Origin: an uncultured Chitinophaga sp.
Lineage (GTDB): Bacteria; Bacteroidota; Bacteroidia; Chitinophagales; Chitinophagaceae
Length of the DNA stretch: 64,000 bases
Direction of reading: 5' to 3'
Assembly: GCF_902168175.1 (NCBI RefSeq)
Contig: NZ_CABHOU010000052.1
Coordinates: 1-64,000, forward strand
Shown: positions 23,747 through 31,577 of the stretch, in pieces
How the letters are laid out: the number at the start of each line of letters is the position of its first letter
How positions within the stretch are numbered: position 1 is the first letter of the stretch
Program-made: the position numbers and the translations under genes
Notes under the pieces: generated by a model
Told to the model about the DNA's origin: nothing
What the model saw: only the letters and a program-made list of their open reading frames with translations
Database searches by the model: none

Positions 23747-26017
23747 ATGTTGCTGAAAAAGAATTGTTTTTTGTTGATGCTGTTGCTAAGTGGCATTGCC
23801 CGGGCGCAGCAGCCGCTGGTAAAGTACGCCAGCACCCTGCAGGGCACTAATTCAGAGTTTGCGCTTAGTTACGGTAATACCCATCCCACAACTTCATTAC
23901 CTTTTGGTATGAATGCCTGGTCGCCCCAAACCGGGAAAAACGGGAATGGATGGAAGTACCAGTACAAGGCCAATACGATCCGTGGTTTCAAGCAAACGCA
24001 CCAGTGTAGCCCCTGGTCGCTCGATTATGCCGTATTCACATTATTCCCTGTTACTGGTAAATTAACGGTGGGAGAAGATGAAAGAGCATCCGCATTCAGT
24101 CATACGAACGAAATTGCCCACCCACATTACTACAAAGTTACTTTCGATAATAACATCACTACGGAGTTGTCGCCCACCGAAAGAGGCGTGCATTTCCGCT
24201 TTAGTTTCCCCGCCAAACAGGCGTCCTGGATAGTGCTGGACGGCTACGACAAAATGAGTGGTGTGAAAATATGGCCGAAGGAGAAAAAGGTCACGGGTTA
24301 TGTGAACAACGGCCGTTACATCCCCGATAACTTCCGGAACTACTTCGTAGTGGAATTTGACCAGCCTTTTGAAGTGTACGGCACCTGGGATAATAAGAGC
24401 AATAAGATCAATGAGGGAGAGGTAGCGAAAGAGGGTGCCGGTGCAGGTGTATACATCCGCTTTAAAGACGGCGCGAAGGTGCAGGCGAAGGTGGCCTCCT
24501 CGTATATCAGTGAAGAACAGGCGGGCCTTACCCTGCAACAGGAATTGGGCAAACACCGCCGCTTTGAGGACACGAAAACGGCAGCGGGAAATACCTGGAA
24601 CAAATTGTTTAACCGCGTACTGGTAGAAGGTGGTACCGAAGACGAAAAGGCTACCTTTTACTCCTGCCTGTTCCGCGCCAACCTTTTCTCACACCAGTTT
24701 TTTGAATACAACGCGCAAATGCAGCCTTACTATTATAGTCCGTACGATGGTAAGGTGCACAACGGCTACATGTACACCGACAATGGTTTTTGGGATACTT
24801 TCCGCGCACAGTTCCCACTGAACACTATTTTGCACCCTGCTATGGAAGGCCGCTACATGCAGGCGTTGCTCGATGCGCAGGTGCAGTATGGCTGGTTCCC
24901 TTCCTGGTCGTTCCCGGGGGAGGGAGGCAGTATGGTGGGTAACCATGCTATTTCGCTACTCACCGATGCCTGGGTGAAAGGTATCCGTACTTTCGATCCT
25001 AAGCAGGCACTGGCCGCTTACTGGCACGAGGCGGCCAACAAAGGTCCACGCGGCCCCTCTAATGGCCGCGAGGGCTGGAAAGATTACTTTCAGCTGGGAT
25101 ATGTATCCTGGCCTGGGCCGTATGGCGCAGTGTCCGAAACACTCGAATATGCGTACGATGACTTTTGCGCTTACCAGCTGGCCAAAGCCACTAACCAGCC
25201 GTTTTACGAACAGCTTTTCGCCCGGCAGATGTACAATTACCGCAACGTGTACGACCCCGTAACTGGTTTTATGCGCGCCCGCAAAGCGAACGGCGACTTC
25301 GCCGATAACTTTGATCCCTTCGAATGGGGCGGCCCTTACGTAGAAGGTAACGCCTGGCACTGGTTATGGTCTGTGTTTCACGATACGAAAGGACTGATTG
25401 ACCTGGTAGGCGGTGAAGAGCGTTTCGTGGCGCGCCTCGACTCTGTATTCAGCCTGTCTGACTCGGTAAACGTGGGTTCGTACAAATCCATGATCCATGA
25501 AATGAAGGAGATGGTGGTAGCTGGCCTTGGGCAATATGCACATGGCAACCAGCCCATTCAGCATATGATTTACCTGTATAATTACGCCCGCCAGCCCTGG
25601 AAGGCCCAATACCACGTTCGTAAAGTAATGGACAAAGTATACAGCGGTGGCCCTAATGGTTATCCGGGCGATGAGGACCAGGGACAAACATCGTCCTGGT
25701 ACGTGTTAAGCGCACTTGGTTTTTACAGTGTATGCCCCGGAACCGACCAATACGTGATCGGCAGTCCGGTGTTCGGCAAAGCCACTATCACCCTCGTAAA
25801 TGGGAAACAGTTTATCGTAGAAGCGGCCAATAACAGTAAGCAGAATGTGTATATACAGTCGGCTACCCTCAACGGTAAGCCTTATACCAAACATTACATT
25901 ACCCATGGCGATATTATGACCGGGGGGAAGTTGTGGCTGCAAATGGGGCCAAATCCTGCTACTAACCGTGGTTTGGCGGAAGAGGACAAGCCGTTTTCGG
26001 TGAGTGTGGGAAAATAA
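23747..26017 (+). CDS. GH92 family alpha-mannosidase
   Basis: The 756-residue protein has a signal peptide (LLKKNCFLLMLLLSGIARAQ), an N-terminal beta-sandwich (about 25-260) and the helical barrel. GH92 markers include NTHPTTSLPFGMNAWSP, FKQTHQCSPW, the catalytic-barrel segments FWDTFRAQFPL and PYVEGNAWHWLWSVFHD, and GDEDQGQTSSWYVLSALGFYSVCPG. GH92 enzymes are Ca-dependent exo-alpha-mannosidases acting in the periplasm or at the surface on N-glycan or yeast mannan type substrates. No SusCD or other glycosidase is adjacent. TATCTTTC at 23698 is a near match to a -7 box. Confidence 0.95.
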   Translation: MLLKKNCFLLMLLLSGIARAQQPLVKYASTLQGTNSEFALSYGNTHPTTSLPFGMNAWSPQTGKNGNGWKYQYKANTIRGFKQTHQCSPWSLDYAVFTLFPVTGKLTVGEDERASAFSHTNEIAHPHYYKVTFDNNITTELSPTERGVHFRFSFPAKQASWIVLDGYDKMSGVKIWPKEKKVTGYVNNGRYIPDNFRNYFVVEFDQPFEVYGTWDNKSNKINEGEVAKEGAGAGVYIRFKDGAKVQAKVASSYISEEQAGLTLQQELGKHRRFEDTKTAAGNTWNKLFNRVLVEGGTEDEKATFYSCLFRANLFSHQFFEYNAQMQPYYYSPYDGKVHNGYMYTDNGFWDTFRAQFPLNTILHPAMEGRYMQALLDAQVQYGWFPSWSFPGEGGSMVGNHAISLLTDAWVKGIRTFDPKQALAAYWHEAANKGPRGPSNGREGWKDYFQLGYVSWPGPYGAVSETLEYAYDDFCAYQLAKATNQPFYEQLFARQMYNYRNVYDPVTGFMRARKANGDFADNFDPFEWGGPYVEGNAWHWLWSVFHDTKGLIDLVGGEERFVARLDSVFSLSDSVNVGSYKSMIHEMKEMVVAGLGQYAHGNQPIQHMIYLYNYARQPWKAQYHVRKVMDKVYSGGPNGYPGDEDQGQTSSWYVLSALGFYSVCPGTDQYVIGSPVFGKATITLVNGKQFIVEAANNSKQNVYIQSATLNGKPYTKHYITHGDIMTGGKLWLQMGPNPATNRGLAEEDKPFSVSVGK

Positions 26018-26052
26018 TCCTGTACATGATAAATGTCACGAACAGAATCAAC

Positions 26053-26088
26053 GGGGTGGGGTAAATTTATAAGCATAAATCCCACCCC
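26053..26088 (+). promoter_or_regulatory. Inverted repeat over the desaturase start region
   Basis: GGGGTGGG (26053-26060) pairs with CCCACCCC (26081-26088), with an inner AATTTAT/ATAAAT match. It ends 3 bases before the desaturase ATG. TAAATTTA at 26062-26069 is one base off the -7 consensus, so the element could be a DNA operator around the promoter, or an mRNA hairpin hiding the start if transcription begins upstream. Confidence 0.5.
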
Positions 26089-26091
26089 CTT

Positions 26092-26871
26092 ATGAAACAT
26101 GTTGACATTACCCGTAAAGTGCCCTGGAAAGACCTTACCCGCCTTTCTGTAAAAGAAATGCTTATCGAAAATAATATTTCCGTTCCCTGGATCATCGTGT
26201 CCTGGACACTGGCCTGGTACGGTTACTACATTTGGGCGCTCCCGTTTTCTGCACTGTTTTTCCTAACTGCGTTACGGCAGGTGCACAATGGCTTCCATAA
26301 TTCACTCGGCACGAACCGGTTTTTAACCTGGGTAGCGCTGTTTGGTAACAGTATATTGATGTTGGCCTCTATTCACGCAGTGAAGTTTAACCACCTGCAA
26401 CACCATAAACATTGCCTCGGCGAGGAGGATATCGAAGGCCGCTCCGCTAAAATGAGCTGGTGGCGCGCCATCCTGTACGGTCCGCAGCACATGTTCCTGG
26501 TGCACAAAGTGGCTTTGCAGAAGGGCAACAAAAACTACCGCCGGACTATTATTGCAGAGATGATAGCGGCGGGACTGTTCCTGGTAATCGTGTTCGTCTT
26601 CAATATCAAATTCCTGATGTACCACTGCATTGTGATGATCGCCGGCGAACTGTTATCGGCCTTTTTCGCGGTATGGAGCGTACACCACGACTGCGATGAG
26701 CATACCATTGCCCGTACACAGCGTACCGTCTGGAAAAATTTTGTGACTTACAGCATGTTCTACCACCTCGAACACCATCTGTTCCCCGCGGTACCTACTA
26801 TTAAACTGCCTGAACTGGCACAGCGCATAGATGAAGCGCTGCCGGAACTGGAAAAGAAAAGTACATTCTAG
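26092..26871 (+). CDS. Fatty acid desaturase family protein
   Basis: The 259-residue membrane protein has the three histidine boxes of membrane desaturases/hydroxylases: RQVHNGFHNS (His near 64 and 68), HLQHHKH, and HLEHHLFP near residue 227. About four hydrophobic segments place the di-iron site at the cytoplasmic face. Members insert double bonds or hydroxyls into fatty acyl chains or carotenoids. The protein is shorter than typical acyl-lipid desaturases (about 350), so the exact substrate is uncertain. It has its own structured upstream region. Confidence 0.88.
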   Translation: MKHVDITRKVPWKDLTRLSVKEMLIENNISVPWIIVSWTLAWYGYYIWALPFSALFFLTALRQVHNGFHNSLGTNRFLTWVALFGNSILMLASIHAVKFNHLQHHKHCLGEEDIEGRSAKMSWWRAILYGPQHMFLVHKVALQKGNKNYRRTIIAEMIAAGLFLVIVFVFNIKFLMYHCIVMIAGELLSAFFAVWSVHHDCDEHTIARTQRTVWKNFVTYSMFYHLEHHLFPAVPTIKLPELAQRIDEALPELEKKSTF

Positions 26872-26946
26872 CGGATTTGATCAGGTTATGGTAAAATTAT
26901 ATCTTGCAGCCAATAGCAACAGTAATCAAACCATCGTAACAACCTT

Positions 26947-27435
26947 ATGGATCAGAAACAGTTTTGGCAGATCATCGAGTCGGCCTGGAAGGAAAAGCCC
27001 GAAGCCCTGGCATTACGTGCTAAAGCGCTGGCCGAAAATGATGTGGAAGACATTATCACCCTGGGCGACGTAGTAGCCGATGATATTGCCGATTCACTCA
27101 CCGAAAAACTTTATGAAGTAGAAAAGGAAGAACTGGAAGGCTTCATTCTTAATATGGAAGAACGCCTGTACCACATCGACCGCCGCGATATCCAGGCACG
27201 TACCGAAGGCGCTGCCGATGGTTTTATCTACTGCCGCTGTTTCATCGTAGGCATGGGCGAAGAATATTACAACAAGGCAGATAAAGATCCTTCTATTCTA
27301 TTTTCTGATATCGAGGCTGAAGGTATTGGTTACCTCGCCTACGGTGTATACGCCGACAGGTACGATGAGGACTTCGAACGTAATTCCATACACAGTATAG
27401 AAACCAAATCCAACAAAGCCGGTTGGAAAAAATAA
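26947..27435 (+). CDS. DUF4240 domain protein
   Basis: The 162-residue acidic soluble protein begins MDQKQFWQIIESAWKEKPE, the usual start of DUF4240 proteins (xxxFWxlI). The FILNMEERLYHIDRRDI segment and the YCRCFIVGMGEEYYNKADKDP region also fit my memory of the family. Function is unknown; related proteins often sit near toxin-immunity genes, but nothing of that kind is adjacent. It is followed by a strong terminator. Confidence 0.75.
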   Translation: MDQKQFWQIIESAWKEKPEALALRAKALAENDVEDIITLGDVVADDIADSLTEKLYEVEKEELEGFILNMEERLYHIDRRDIQARTEGAADGFIYCRCFIVGMGEEYYNKADKDPSILFSDIEAEGIGYLAYGVYADRYDEDFERNSIHSIETKSNKAGWKK

Positions 27436-27445
27436 ACCTCTTTTC

Positions 27446-27482
27446 ACACTGCTTTGCCTTCCACGGCAAAGCAGTGTTGTTT
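27446..27482 (+). terminator. Strong intrinsic terminator after the DUF4240 gene
   Basis: A 13-bp perfect stem (ACACTGCTTTGCC with GGCAAAGCAGTGT), 6-nt loop, then TGTTTT. Confidence 0.85.
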
Positions 27483-27606
27483 TAAGCCTGCCCCAACCCC
27501 TGTTTTTCCCTACCTTTCTATCAGCTTAATTATAATCGTCGATAATTTGTATTATTTTATTAATAGTATAAAGAGTTGGAATTTTGTAATGATTTAATCA
27601 ATAGCA

Positions 27607-28401
27607 ATGGACTTACAATTAAAAGGTAAAACCGCTTTCATCAGCGGTTCAACACAGGGAATAGGTTTTGCCATCGCCACGCAGCTGTTGCGCGAAGGCG
27701 CTATCGTAACCATCAATGGGCGCTCGCAGGAGCGAATAGACGAAGCCATTACGAAACTGAAAGGGCTGGTACATGGCGCTGTGGTAACCGGTATTGCCGC
27801 CGACTTCTCCAAAGCGGAGGACGTGGCCAAACTCATTCACCAGTTACCGGATGTAGATATTCTCATTAATAACGCGGGTATTTTCGAGCCAAAAGCCTTT
27901 GCCGACATTACCGACGAGGACTGGCTGCGGTTTTACGAAGTAAACGTGCTTAGCGGTGTACGCCTGGCGCGCCATTATTTCCCGAAAATGCTTGAAAAGA
28001 ACTGGGGCCGCATCATCTTCATCTCCAGCGAGTCTGCCATTCACATACCAGAGGAAATGATTCACTATGGTATGACGAAAACCGCGCAATTGTCTATCAG
28101 TCGTGGTTTGGCAGAGCTCACGAAGAAAACCGGCGTAACGGTAAATTCCGTGCTGCCCGGCCCTACCCGCTCCGAAGGAGTGGAGGAGTTCATCAAACAA
28201 CTGGCCGTATCGCAGGGGGTAACCACCGAACAGGCCGAGGCCGACTTCTTTAAAACAGCCCGTCCCACCTCACTTATCCAGCGTTTTGCCACGGTAGGTG
28301 AAATTGCCAACCTGGTTACCTACGTGGCCAGCCCGTTATCGGCGGCTACCAATGGCGCTGCGCTTCGTGCAGACGGTGGGCTGGTGAAAACCATCGTTTA
28401 A
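27607..28401 (+). CDS. SDR family oxidoreductase
   Basis: The 264-residue classical short-chain dehydrogenase has cofactor motif SGSTQGIG (14-21), NNAG in DILINNAGIFEP, catalytic Ser in IIFISSESAI, and YxxxK in HYGMTKTAQ. NGRSQERID after the second strand suggests NADP preference. The C-terminal part (RPTSLIQRFATVGEIANLVTYVASPLSAATNGAALRADGG) is typical of FabG-like enzymes. The substrate is not evident. It stands alone between terminators. Confidence 0.92.
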   Translation: MDLQLKGKTAFISGSTQGIGFAIATQLLREGAIVTINGRSQERIDEAITKLKGLVHGAVVTGIAADFSKAEDVAKLIHQLPDVDILINNAGIFEPKAFADITDEDWLRFYEVNVLSGVRLARHYFPKMLEKNWGRIIFISSESAIHIPEEMIHYGMTKTAQLSISRGLAELTKKTGVTVNSVLPGPTRSEGVEEFIKQLAVSQGVTTEQAEADFFKTARPTSLIQRFATVGEIANLVTYVASPLSAATNGAALRADGGLVKTIV

Positions 28402-28421
28402 GAAATCTTTATTTATTGGCT

Positions 28422-28450
28422 GGCCGTCTCCACAAAAGAGACGGCCTTTT
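28422..28450 (+). terminator. Intrinsic terminator after the SDR gene
   Basis: GGCCGTCTC pairs with GAGACGGCC across a 7-nt loop, followed by TTTT. Confidence 0.85.
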
Positions 28451-28613
28451 CTTTGCCATACGGGGCCAGTCACCCTTTTCTCGCAACATTTCCCGGACTT
28501 ATCGACACATTCCGGCCATCTGTCTACACACGGGTGCCCGCTAAAACGGTATGTACTACTTTCACCAAAGCAATATGTTTAGATAAGTTGTTTATACCAA
28601 ACAAGGAAACGGC

Positions 28614-28648
28614 CCCGTCAATCTCCATTGACGGGTTTCTTTTTTTTA
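28614..28648 (+). terminator. Second terminator with no gene in front
   Basis: CCCGTCAAT pairs with ATTGACGGG across a CTCC loop, followed by TTTCTTTTTTTT; outer GAAAC/GTTTC extends it. The preceding 160 bases have no credible gene, so it may end a short RNA; TATGTTTA at 28575 is a near -7 match. The rest of 28402-28828 holds two inverted copies of the 29-bp repeat. Confidence 0.7.
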
Positions 28649-28671
28649 ACCGGCAGTGGTGGTACTATAGG

Positions 28672-28699
28672 GCCGCCGTTGTGTCACTCCCTTCAACGG
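28672..28699 (-). repeat. Dispersed 29-bp palindromic repeat, copy 3 (minus orientation)
   Basis: It matches the reverse complement of the consensus at 27 of 29 positions. It is followed by GGCGGTGTATACAC at 28715-28728, also found after the copy at 51383. It is inverted relative to the copy at 28791, with a 24-base perfect complementary core. Confidence 0.85.
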
Positions 28700-28790
28700 A
28701 GGTGAACAATATTGGGCGGTGTATACACGGCGTACACGAATTAACGAACGTTGTGCCGTCCCCAGACTATCAATGATGATAAAAGATATT

Positions 28791-28819
28791 GCCGCTGAAG
28801 GGAGTGACACAACGGCGGC
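28791..28819 (+). repeat. Dispersed 29-bp palindromic repeat, copy 4 (plus orientation)
   Basis: It is identical to copy 1 at 8096. Together with copy 3 it could form a long hairpin with a 91-nt loop. It ends 10 bases before the stop of the minus-strand histidine kinase gene. Confidence 0.85.
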
Positions 28820-28828
28820 TGAGTGATG

Positions 28829-30220
28829 TTACTGAAGCTGGCTCAAATTCATATTAACGGCTACCGGCACTTCTGGCTGCGACACATCGCCGCGCGGTAA
28901 TGCGAGGAAGAAGGTAGTGCCCTCATTCGGTATGGTTTCGTACCACAGTTGGCCGTGTAATAGTTCGGTGAGTTCCTTACAAAGCATGAGGCCCAGGCCA
29001 ATGCCTTTTTCGTTGTTGGTGCCGTAAGTGGAGCGGGAGTTGAGCGTAAACAGGTTGGCTTCCTGCTCGAGTGTCATGCCAATGCCGCTGTCTTTGATTT
29101 TAAGTATGCACTCTTTTTCCTGCAACTCGGTGGTAATATTGATGGTGCCGCCTTCGGGCGTAAATTTGATGGCGTTGTTGATCAGGTTGCGTACAATGAG
29201 CTCCAGCATGTTCAGATCTGTTTGCACCACGGCTGCGGGAGAAATGCTGGTGGTGATGCGGCAGCCTTTTTTGCGGGCCAGTAATGTTTGTACGCTCAGC
29301 ACACGTTCTACCAGTCCTGCGATGGCGACTTCGCTAAGACTAAAGTTAACGCCGGATATCTGGTTTTTAGACCAGGTGAGCAGGTTGCTAAGCATGTTGG
29401 CGGTGTTGCGCGTCATGATCAGTAGTCCTTCGGCCAGTTTCTTCTGATCGGCTTCTGAAAGGTCGAACTCGGCCAGCAATTCCAGTGTGCTTAATATCGA
29501 GTGCAGTGGCGCCTGCAGGTCGTGTGAGATGATGGAAAACAGTTTGTCCTTTTTCTGGTTTAGTTCGTCGAGGTTGGTGTTTTGGTGAATGATGTGTTCA
29601 TTCTGTAAAGCAATTTTATCAGCCCGCGCCTCCGCGGTTTTGCGTTCCTTGTCGAAGTTGTTGCGCAGGTAATTGGTGATAAGATAAATGCAGAGCAGCG
29701 TAACAGAATAACTGCTGATGATATCTATATACCGGTCCTGCCGGGTAGTATAAGTATTTTTGATCAGCTCCGGGTAAAGGTATTCCAGTGTAAGTAACGT
29801 TACCGGCAGGGCCAGGTGTAATATGGCCCACAGGTAATGTATACGTTGCGGTGTAAAGGCGATCAGCAGGTTAAATGAGAGGAAAAACAGCAGCATGATA
29901 GGTCCGTAGCTGCCGGAATTATAATAATAGGTAATGATGAGTACGAGGTAACTAATGGTGAAATAAGCCACCATGCCCAGCTTGAACCGCTTATGAAAAC
30001 GGGAGAGGTAATAAAAGAAAACCTGCAGCACCATTAATATGCCGATAGCAACCGATACTTCCTTTAACCCGATCAAAAGATTAAAGGGAAGCAGGATAGT
30101 GAGTATTAAAAAAGTGACTACACTTATAGAATTATACGCCCGGTTCTGACGGGTAAATTCGCTGCTGTCGCCGACTAACTGATTCCATGTTGTAGGTATA
30201 CGGGAATTATTTTTTGCCAA
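28829..30220 (-). CDS. Membrane histidine kinase
   Basis: The 463-residue protein has about six TM segments (35-195), a linker coiled coil (about 200-225), HisKA with H-box FSIISHDLQAPL (His near 232), and HATPase motifs: N-box LIVRNLINNAIKFTPEGG, G1 KDSGIGM and G2 KGIGLGLML. The membrane sensor resembles 7TM-like input modules without a periplasmic domain. No response regulator gene is adjacent, so it is an orphan kinase. It is divergent from the SBF-like transporter gene; ACAAGAACTTTGCA on the minus strand near 30250 recurs upstream of the FecR gene. Confidence 0.92.
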   Translation of the reverse strand: MAKNNSRIPTTWNQLVGDSSEFTRQNRAYNSISVVTFLILTILLPFNLLIGLKEVSVAIGILMVLQVFFYYLSRFHKRFKLGMVAYFTISYLVLIITYYYNSGSYGPIMLLFFLSFNLLIAFTPQRIHYLWAILHLALPVTLLTLEYLYPELIKNTYTTRQDRYIDIISSYSVTLLCIYLITNYLRNNFDKERKTAEARADKIALQNEHIIHQNTNLDELNQKKDKLFSIISHDLQAPLHSILSTLELLAEFDLSEADQKKLAEGLLIMTRNTANMLSNLLTWSKNQISGVNFSLSEVAIAGLVERVLSVQTLLARKKGCRITTSISPAAVVQTDLNMLELIVRNLINNAIKFTPEGGTINITTELQEKECILKIKDSGIGMTLEQEANLFTLNSRSTYGTNNEKGIGLGLMLCKELTELLHGQLWYETIPNEGTTFFLALPRGDVSQPEVPVAVNMNLSQLQ

Positions 30221-30338
30221 GCATTTTCTTTTTTACTAATCCAGGTAGATGATGCAAAGTTCTTGTATTTTGCGTTAGAAAGCGGTAACACCATTGTGTT
30301 AGATGTTGCTACTACAGTGTTAAATTAATGATAATTGA

Positions 30339-31361
30339 ATGGAAGACGCAGGGAAAAAAGGGATTGCCGGCCGCTTTTCAGCCGCCCTTAAAAAAACAGG
30401 ACTGGATGCGTTCGTGCTTTTACTGGTGTTAATGATCGTATTGGCAAAGCTCTGGCCCGCTCCTGGCGCGGGCGACGGCCCATACAGTTTGCAGGCGATT
30501 GCGGGTTATGGTGTTTCTCTCATCTTCTTTTTTTATGGCTTACGGCTGCATCCTGCCAAACTTAAAGCAGGACTGGCCAACTGGAAACTGCACGTAGTAG
30601 TGCAGCTAAGTACCTTCATATTATTTCCTGTTGTTATATTAGGTGCCCGCGGATTGTTTATGCAGCCCGGTACGGAACTTACCTGGTTAAGTGTATACTT
30701 CCTGGCAGCACTGCCATCCACTGTTTCTTCATCGGTGGTGATGGTATCTATCGCAGAGGGAAATATTCCCGCAGCTATCTTTAACGCCAGTATTTCAAGC
30801 CTGCTGGGTGTATTTATCACACCGTTGCTGATGGCGCTGGTAACTACCACTTCGGGCGGCGATATGGACCTGGGCGGGGTGATGCTCAAATTATGCCTGC
30901 AGGTATTGTTGCCTGTAGTCCTGGGCTTTTTGCTAAACAAACGTTTCGGTGCCTTTGCCGAAAAACATAAAACCCGGCTCCGGCAAATGGACCAGTCGGT
31001 GATACTGCTGATCGTTTACACGGCATTTTGTGAAAGCTTTGAGAACGGTGTTTTCGCCGGCTTTAAAGCGCTGGATATTGTACTGATGGGCGCGGCCATG
31101 ATCGTATTGTTCCTCGTGGCTTTTTTTCTGATCACTTTTATCTGCAACCTGCTTGGTTTTAACCGGGAAGACCGCGTAGTAGCGGTATTCTGCGGTTCCA
31201 AAAAATCGCTGATACATGGAACGGTGATGTCGAAGGTACTGTTCGCACACACGCCGGATGTAATCGGTGTCATGTTGCTGCCACTTATGCTGTACCACGC
31301 CTTACAAATTATACTGGCCAGTGCCATTGCGCAGCGAATGAGCCGTAACGCTGCCCGCTAA
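30339..31361 (+). CDS. SBF-like (bile acid:sodium symporter superfamily) membrane protein
   Basis: The 340-residue protein has nine or ten TM segments and a C-terminal half of the SBF_like (YfeH) type: FFFYGLRLHPAKLKAGLANW near residue 67, FLAALPSTVSSSVVMVSIAEGN (near 125) and CGSKKSLIHGTVMSKVLF (near 285). The superfamily transports organic anions with sodium; this subgroup has no firm substrate. A short hairpin (AATTCCC/GGGAATT at 31382-31401) follows but lacks a T run. Confidence 0.85.
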   Translation: MEDAGKKGIAGRFSAALKKTGLDAFVLLLVLMIVLAKLWPAPGAGDGPYSLQAIAGYGVSLIFFFYGLRLHPAKLKAGLANWKLHVVVQLSTFILFPVVILGARGLFMQPGTELTWLSVYFLAALPSTVSSSVVMVSIAEGNIPAAIFNASISSLLGVFITPLLMALVTTTSGGDMDLGGVMLKLCLQVLLPVVLGFLLNKRFGAFAEKHKTRLRQMDQSVILLIVYTAFCESFENGVFAGFKALDIVLMGAAMIVLFLVAFFLITFICNLLGFNREDRVVAVFCGSKKSLIHGTVMSKVLFAHTPDVIGVMLLPLMLYHALQIILASAIAQRMSRNAAR

Positions 31362-31577
31362 CCCGGACGCTCGCAGGAAAGAATTCCCCAATGAGGGAAT
31401 TAACGTCTTCGATAAAAGAAGATGGTAAAGCCGGTTATCCGTATACGAGGTTTCAGCACAGCGATGGCGCTACGATCGGGTGCTTTCTTTATCAGAATTG
31501 CGGGTAAGCTGATCATATCCATTTAAGTATTTCCGAATAGTTGCCCTCAGGCATGTGTTTTGTTTTATAGTGCCTAT

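Noticed and set aside
28453-28776. 107-codon plus-strand frame
   Set aside because: It runs through a strong terminator and a copy of the dispersed repeat; its AAVVSLPST segment is just the translated repeat.
31382-31401. Terminator after the SBF-like gene
   Set aside because: There is a perfect 7-bp hairpin (AATTCCC/GGGAATT) but no T run after it.
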